Below are positions 21,444 through 23,873 of a DNA stretch of 23,873 nt, in pieces. The DNA comes from an uncultured Eggerthellaceae bacterium. GTDB taxonomy: Bacteria > Actinomycetota > Coriobacteriia > Coriobacteriales > Eggerthellaceae. Numbering within the stretch: position 1 is the first letter of the stretch; every line of letters begins with the position of its first letter. The notes under the pieces are model-generated. The model did not search any database and had not been told where the DNA came from. It saw nothing but the letters and a program-made list of their open reading frames with translations. The stretch lies in assembly GCA_910584145.1 (NCBI GenBank), contig CAJTXX010000034.1, forward strand, positions 1 through 23,873. The letters run 5' to 3'. Both the position numbers and the translations under genes were made by a program.

Positions 21444-22382
21444 ATGAACATCGACCACCTGAACGAGTTCATATACTTGGCGGACAGCTTGAGCTTCCGC
21501 CGCACAGCTGAGCATTTCTACGTCAGCCGCTCGGTCATCAGCCGCCACCTGAACGCGCTGGAGAAGTCGCTCGGAGCCGTGCTCCTCGAGCGCACGGCGA
21601 AAGGCGTCCAACTGACCGAGGCGGGCAAGGTGTTCTTGCAAGAAGCCCAGACCATCGTGCGCGATTGGAACCTGGCCCGCACCCGCGTCCAAGCTGTATC
21701 CGGCGCGGCGAACAAGCTCGTACGCGTCGGATACCTGCGCAATGGGGCGCGGCCGTTCCTTGCGCGCTTCGTGCGGTCGATGGCGCAGCACAACCCCGAG
21801 GTCCGCCTTTCACTGCTGTGCATGGGCTACCACGAGGCCCGACAAGCCATGGAAGAAGGCTCTATCGACGTCATGCTGAGGATCAACGTCGACAAAGCCC
21901 TCTCGCGCAATTACCGCTCCACCTTCATATATGAGGACCGCTTCGTCGCGGTGTGCCGCTGCGCGCATCCGCTGGCGCAGGGCAGCGATGCGGTCATGCT
22001 CGACGCCCTGCGCGACCAGAAGTGCCTCGTGCCCGACAGCTATGTCGCGGCAGGGCTGGCGCCTATCGTGAATGAGCTCGTCGACGAAGGCGCGCTCTCC
22101 GAATCGGAGGGCCTCTACGACGATATGGACCTCCTCTACCTGAAGATACAGACCGAGGAATGCGTGGCGTTCGTCTCAAGCCTCAATGCAGCCATGTTCG
22201 AAGGGTCGCTGGTCATCCTCCCCATCGAGGGCCCCGACATGAGCTTCACGGTGAGCGCCTATTACCATCACGGCTTCGCGGGAACCGCATTCGAGCTGTG
22301 CAAAGCTGAATTCGAGGAATGCCAGCGTTTCCTAGCGAGCAGCACGCCTGATATCCCGCGCATCGACCATGCCATGAGGTAG
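21444..22382 (+). CDS. LysR-family transcriptional regulator
   Basis: 312 residues, the usual LTTR length. N-terminal winged helix-turn-helix at 1-60: MNIDHLNEFIYLADSLSFRR, TAEHFYVSRSVISRHLNALE, KSLGAVLLERTAKGVQLTEAG, a canonical LTTR opening. Linker helix about 62-90 (VFLQEAQTIVRDWNLARTR), then the periplasmic-binding-protein-like effector domain with LVRVGYLRNGARPFLARFV and the DVMLRINVDK segment. Ligand unknown. The ATG at 21444 has a moderate SD (AAGGGC). TAGAAT at 21401-21406 is a possible -10. It precedes the hydrolase gene by 98 bp; that gene has its own -10-like TACAAT, so LysR may activate it, although LTTR targets are more often divergent. Confidence 0.93.
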   Translation: MNIDHLNEFIYLADSLSFRRTAEHFYVSRSVISRHLNALEKSLGAVLLERTAKGVQLTEAGKVFLQEAQTIVRDWNLARTRVQAVSGAANKLVRVGYLRNGARPFLARFVRSMAQHNPEVRLSLLCMGYHEARQAMEEGSIDVMLRINVDKALSRNYRSTFIYEDRFVAVCRCAHPLAQGSDAVMLDALRDQKCLVPDSYVAAGLAPIVNELVDEGALSESEGLYDDMDLLYLKIQTEECVAFVSSLNAAMFEGSLVILPIEGPDMSFTVSAYYHHGFAGTAFELCKAEFEECQRFLASSTPDIPRIDHAMR

Positions 22383-22480
22383 GCGACTTGCTGCGGCGAC
22401 CTGCATCGCCCTGCGAGCGCTCAGCATCTTCCGGCGGCGTTACAATGGGGAGAACGCGAGCGCTGGAGAAAGGAACCACC

Positions 22481-23299
22481 ATGGCATCGAGCTTGATGGA
22501 CGAGAGAGCTTTCTCCACCCAAAGCGGGGACATCCGATACTGGGTCAGCCACCCATCCGACAGCAACCTGCCTTGGCTCGTGTTCCTGCCGGGGCTCACC
22601 GCCGATCATCGCCTCTTCGACAAGCAGGTCGAGCACTTCGCCGGCAAAGCGAACATGCTCGTCTGGGATGCGCCCTCTCATGGGGCTTCGCGGCCCTTCG
22701 CGCTCACGTGGTCGATGGACGACCTCGTCCGCTGGCTGCATGCGATATTCGAGCGCGAAGGGATCGAGCGCCCGGTGCTGGTCGGCCAGTCGATGGGCGG
22801 CTACACCGCCCAGGCATACATCGACCGCTACCCCAACAGCGTCGCCGGGTTCGCCTCGATCGATTCGGCGCCGCTGAAGCGCAGCTACTACAGCGCGTGG
22901 GAGCTCGCAGCCCTTCGCCACACGAAGCTCATGTTCCTCTCGATCCCCTGGAACACGCTGGTGCGCCTCGGGTCGAATGGCAATGCAGCAACGCAGTATG
23001 GCCGCGACCTCATGAAGGCGATGATGCTCGACTACCGCAAGCGCGAGTACTGCGAGCTATCGGCCCACGGCTTCCGCGTGCTGGCTGACGCCGTCGAGGT
23101 CGAGCGGCCCTACGAGATCGACTGCCCCGCTCGTCTGATATGCGGCGAGGAGGACAAAGCCGGGTCGGCTAAGCGCTACAACCGGGAATGGGAGCGCCGC
23201 GCAGGCATGTCGGTCCACTGGATAGCAGGCGCTGCCCACAACTCCAACTGTGACGAGCCCGACGCTGTCAACGAGGTTCTGGAAGAGCTCCTACCATGA
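22481..23299 (+). CDS. Alpha/beta-hydrolase-fold protein
   Basis: 272 residues from ATG 22481, preceded by GAGAAAGGAACCACC (SD AAAGGA). Fold elements: PWLVFLPGLTADHRLFDKQV (oxyanion region, 31-50), MLVWDAPSHGASRPF (59-73), nucleophile elbow VGQSMGGYTAQAY (101-113, Ser104), acid in CGEEDKAG (Asp225), and His253 in IAGAAHNSNCDEP. All three catalytic residues are present. Substrate class cannot be read from sequence; the family includes esterases, peptidases and lactonases. A -10-like TACAAT is at 22441-22446. The stop overlaps the next start as ATGA, so the downstream membrane protein is translationally coupled. A decayed copy of this gene's start lies at 20846. Confidence 0.92.
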   Translation: MASSLMDERAFSTQSGDIRYWVSHPSDSNLPWLVFLPGLTADHRLFDKQVEHFAGKANMLVWDAPSHGASRPFALTWSMDDLVRWLHAIFEREGIERPVLVGQSMGGYTAQAYIDRYPNSVAGFASIDSAPLKRSYYSAWELAALRHTKLMFLSIPWNTLVRLGSNGNAATQYGRDLMKAMMLDYRKREYCELSAHGFRVLADAVEVERPYEIDCPARLICGEEDKAGSAKRYNREWERRAGMSVHWIAGAAHNSNCDEPDAVNEVLEELLP

Positions 23300-23873
23300 C
23301 CGGCAACGCACGGCTCCTCACCTCGAAGCCAGCGACTATCGGGCTCTTTGCCGCGGCTGCGATGCTGTATGCCTATGGTGTGCTCTCCGCTGGCTTCATC
23401 CCTGCTGAGGTCGTCGCTGTGGCGCTGCCCCTCGATTTCATGGTGGGCATCCCCGCTGCGTTCTACCTGCTGGTCGTGCGGCCGCGGCGCCTCACGCCGC
23501 TTGCGGTGCTGCCCGTCATCTGGCTGGGGTACGGCCTGAGCGCACTCGCCCTCGGCTCGCCCGACGCGGGTGTGCTGCCCCTGCTGCTGACAGCGCTCCT
23601 GCCGGTCGAGCTGGCTATAGCCGTACGCGAAGCCGCGCGGCTCGTGCACACCTTCCGCGCCGCGAAGGCGGAGAGCGCCGACCCGATGGAATGGCTCTTC
23701 GCCACAACGAGATACCTGGTGCGCAAGGAGCTGCCCGCGCGCATGATGGCCGCCGAGTTGAGCGCCTGGTACTACGTGCTGTTCTCATGGCGCCAGAAGC
23801 CCCAGCCGGCCGCGGGCGAGACTTTCCACACCTACCACAACGCCGGCGGCTACCTGAACATGATGCTGGGGCT
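23296..23873 (+). CDS. Integral membrane protein of unknown function (3'-truncated)
   Basis: Open from ATG 23296 to the end of the window (192 full codons), overlapping the hydrolase stop by ATGA, with GGAAG upstream. About four hydrophobic segments: ATIGLFAAAAMLYAYGVLSA, FMVGIPAAFYLLVV, LAVLPVIWLGYGLSALAL, VLPLLLTALLPVELAIAV; then a basic-amphipathic region (REAARLVHTFRAAKAES) and AELSAWYYVLFSW, ending at FHTYHNAGGYLNMMLGL. The regular lengths, coupling and codon use make it a real gene. I do not recognise the family. Its coupling to an alpha/beta hydrolase suggests a joint role, perhaps at the membrane, but this is inference. Confidence 0.85.
   Translation, partial: MTGNARLLTSKPATIGLFAAAAMLYAYGVLSAGFIPAEVVAVALPLDFMVGIPAAFYLLVVRPRRLTPLAVLPVIWLGYGLSALALGSPDAGVLPLLLTALLPVELAIAVREAARLVHTFRAAKAESADPMEWLFATTRYLVRKELPARMMAAELSAWYYVLFSWRQKPQPAAGETFHTYHNAGGYLNMMLG

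Overview
The window is dense, high-GC bacterial chromosome: short intergenic gaps, many GTG/TTG-capable starts, strong Shine-Dalgarno (SD) sequences of the AAGGAGG type, and AT-rich operators and promoters that stand out against the GC-rich coding sequence. Gene content and protein style (Asp/Gly-rich secreted repeat protein beside an ECF sigma factor and an RsgI-like anti-sigma factor, a DUF5692-type membrane protein, a DUF4143 ATPase, RarD, a fosmidomycin-resistance-type MFS protein) suggest an actinobacterium of class Coriobacteriia, probably Eggerthellaceae. That placement is inference from protein resemblance; no rRNA or other marker gene is present. I see no tRNA, rRNA, CRISPR array, transposase or phage gene.

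Layout. 1-5130: the 3' part of a SulP anion transporter with its STAS domain, an O6-alkylguanine-DNA alkyltransferase, 5-formyltetrahydrofolate cyclo-ligase, a lipoprotein of unknown role with a strong terminator, an SLC13/ArsB-like permease and a TetR regulator. Two full 97-bp hairpin elements and one solo arm of the same family lie in three of these gaps. 5130-9100: the TetR gene is divergent from a two-TM protein of unknown function across a 37-bp near-palindrome; then a 27-residue membrane microprotein on the minus strand, RarD (apparently leaderless), an NADPH-dependent FMN reductase and an Fsr-like MFS exporter. 9231-11241: a co-directional cassette of a secreted protein with three DxDGDG repeats, an ECF sigma factor with a TTG start, and a membrane anti-sigma factor with an RsgI-like extracytoplasmic part; sigma and anti-sigma overlap by GTGA.

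11329-16548 (all minus): response regulator, sensor kinase (ATGA overlap), then an ABC ATPase and an 814-residue FtsX/MacB-type permease. The ABC pair is preceded by two CATTAAGG copies with an 11-bp period, as expected for an OmpR-family binding site, so the two-component system probably controls the exporter next to it. 16702-19039: a Spx/ArsC-like protein, then a DUF5692-like membrane protein divergent from a second TetR regulator; four similar T(A/T)TCAC half-sites sit between them.

19161-20441: a DUF4143-type AAA ATPase whose -35 and -10 elements are built into two palindromes that are inverted copies of each other. 20466-21443: a copy of a second, shorter hairpin repeat (the other copy is at 16641), a 95-residue protein, a decayed duplicate of the promoter and 5' end of the downstream hydrolase gene, and a 53-residue single-TM protein closed by a terminator. 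21444-23873: a LysR regulator, an alpha/beta hydrolase, and a membrane protein that overlaps it by ATGA and runs off the window.

The strongest candidates for something under-described are the two intergenic hairpin families, in which base changes in one arm are matched in the other; the ECF/anti-sigma/repeat-protein cassette; the double palindrome fused to the promoter of the DUF4143 ATPase; and two microproteins.
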